In this document: positions 63,044 to 64,000 of the stretch, one piece after another
Numbering within the stretch: the stretch's first letter is position 1
How the letters are laid out: the number at the start of each line of letters is the position of its first letter
Assembly: GCA_039105265.1 (NCBI GenBank)
Contig: JAPFFF010000013.1
Location: 2,232,001 to 2,296,000, forward strand
Length of the DNA: 64,000 bases
DNA from: Tritrichomonas musculus
Lineage: Eukaryota; Parabasalia; Tritrichomonadida; Tritrichomonadidae
Direction: 5' to 3'
The notes under the pieces: model-generated
Databases searched by the model: none
What the model was told of the DNA's origin: nothing
Seen by the model: the letters and a program-made list of their open reading frames with translations, nothing else
Translations under genes and position numbers: made by a program

Positions 63044-63048
63044 TCATT
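63044..63048 (+). promoter_or_regulatory. Initiator-like TCATT of the Myb gene
   Basis: TCATT with A63046 as +1 gives an 11-nt 5' UTR. A second TCATT is at 63035-63039. Confidence 0.45.
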
Positions 63049-63056
63049 GATCCATC

Positions 63057-63530
63057 ATGAAAGCACAAGCTAAAAGAAACAAATTTACAGAAATAGACGA
63101 TATCAAATTAATTAAAGCAGTGAAAGAAAAAGGGAAAGATTGGAAAATAATTTCAACAATGATTGGAAACAAAACAGCGAGACAATGCAGAGATCGATAT
63201 AATAACTATTTATCACCATTTGTTCAAAATAAAAAATGGAGTATTGAAGAGGAAAAAATATTGATAGAAAAATATTCATTATATGGTCCCAAATGGTCAT
63301 TCATGACTCGTTTCTTTAACAATCGAGCAGCAGTAAATATCAAGAATCATTGTACTAAATTATTTTCACGAAACATCATTCAACCAATTTTTAATGTTTT
63401 TGATTATGATAATGAATATGAAGTTATTTTGGAGCAGGCGAATGAACACGAAGATGAAAGAAATGATGGATATTTTGAATGTAATCCAAATGATATTGAT
63501 ATGAGTGAACTGATGTATAAATTAGTATAA
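63057..63530 (+). CDS. R2R3 Myb-type transcription factor
   Basis: 157 residues with two Myb helix-turn-helix repeats. R2 spans about 9-55 (FTEIDDIKLI...GKDWKIIS, GNKTARQCRDRYNNYL). R3 spans about 59-104 (WSIEEEKILIEKYSLYGPKWSFMTRFF, NRAAVNIKNHCTKLF). The first Trp of R2 is Phe and the third is Tyr, as often in divergent protist Mybs; the recognition-helix patterns ARQCRDRYNN and AVNIKNH are kept. An acidic C-terminal tail of about 45 residues may be regulatory. It would act in the nucleus on Myb-type sites, as in the trichomonad Mybs known to control adhesin gene transcription. Good initiator context and a TAAA motif overlapping the stop support an active gene. Confidence 0.92.
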   Translation: MKAQAKRNKFTEIDDIKLIKAVKEKGKDWKIISTMIGNKTARQCRDRYNNYLSPFVQNKKWSIEEEKILIEKYSLYGPKWSFMTRFFNNRAAVNIKNHCTKLFSRNIIQPIFNVFDYDNEYEVILEQANEHEDERNDGYFECNPNDIDMSELMYKLV

Positions 63531-64000
63531 AATGAAATGAAAATTCCTCTTCATTTTGACCAAATAAAAAAACGTTTTAAATATTTTTTTTTATCTTTTT
63601 TAAATTGTAAAAAATAGCTCATATTTTTACTAGTTAATTAATTAATATCAATTGATCACCCCTCTGATTTTTTCAATTATTTCATAACCTTTTTTGACCA
63701 TTGTTTTTGAATAATTTGACCTTTTTATTGGCAAAAAGTAATTTTATTTTATAATTCAAAGTAAAAATATAAACAAAATTATTGGTTTAGAAAAGGATTA
63801 AAGGTCAAAATATTGTTAGGTGATTATTCACTTTAAATTTTTTTGTTAATGACAAAAATTAAATAATTATATTAAAGTTGAAATATTTATCACCTAAGAG
63901 TATTTGCTAAAAAAAATAAAATTTCTCTTCTACATTCATCAATAATGATATTGATTAATAATACTTTCCAAAGAGATCAAAATGATAAAATGACAAATAG
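63531..64000. other. Intergenic, AT-rich
   Basis: Downstream flank of the Myb gene up to the window edge. No open frame, RNA gene or repeat end is recognised. Confidence 0.5.

Noticed and set aside
1-64000. CRISPR arrays, bacterial operons, ribosome-binding sites and terminators
   Set aside because: No direct-repeat/spacer structure; all intact genes are isolated units in a eukaryotic layout.
1-64000. Spliceosomal introns
   Set aside because: I looked for the trichomonad 3' motif ACTAACACACAG with an upstream GTAYGT and found no instance; long genes are open throughout.

Overview
The window reads as nuclear DNA of a parabasalid protist, most likely a Tritrichomonas/Trichomonas relative (T. 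foetus-like). The grounds are: very AT-rich DNA; long open frames with no recognisable introns; BspA-type LRR_5 proteins; BTB/ankyrin-like proteins; Sel1-kinase fusions; a small R2R3 Myb; a Tom40/VDAC-like beta-barrel; a split tRNA-Tyr; a Maverick/Polinton-type element; and trichomonad-like initiator sequences (TCAYW) about 6-20 nt upstream of several ATGs. The species is an inference; no marker gene settles it.

Layout. 0.5-9.5 kb holds four genes: a beta-barrel (-), an LRR_5 protein with four C-terminal membrane segments (-), an Asn/Gln-rich protein of unknown function (+) and a HAD hydrolase (+). 10.1-10.9 kb is the decayed end of a furin-like Cys-rich surface protein. 10.9-16.6 kb is a gene desert with an 846-bp transposon-like element (8-bp target duplication) beside a 0.93-kb (ATATTT)n array. 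16.6-20.4 kb is a kinase-Sel1 gene. 20.46-25.69 kb is a compact, decaying Maverick-like element with ~97-bp terminal inverted repeats and a 5-bp target duplication; it carries a nested 672-bp element with an 8-bp duplication. 25.8-27.9 kb holds kinase and signal-peptide pseudogenes. 28-30.8 kb is repeat and transposon debris. 30.9-36.6 kb holds a coiled-coil gene, a small gene and a BspA pseudogene. 36.9-40.3 kb is a BTB/ankyrin gene split by one frameshift. 42.3 kb has a small gene. 45.3-47.6 kb holds an LRR_5-kinase gene and tRNA-Tyr. 48.2-50.2 kb has a surface-protein pseudogene and a small acidic-tailed gene. 50.2-57.7 kb is repeats, with an esterase pseudogene. 57.7-62.3 kb is a giant ubiquitin-like-repeat, Gln/Asn-rich gene. 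63.1 kb is a Myb gene.

The genes do not form one pathway. They are independent monocistronic units, with signalling and protein-interaction scaffolds (kinase, LRR, Sel1, ankyrin, Ubl) over-represented, separated by mobile DNA in several layers of nesting. About half of the coding-like stretches are broken. Many of the nonsense codons in the relics are TAA or TAG where a single C-to-T change from a Gln codon would explain them.
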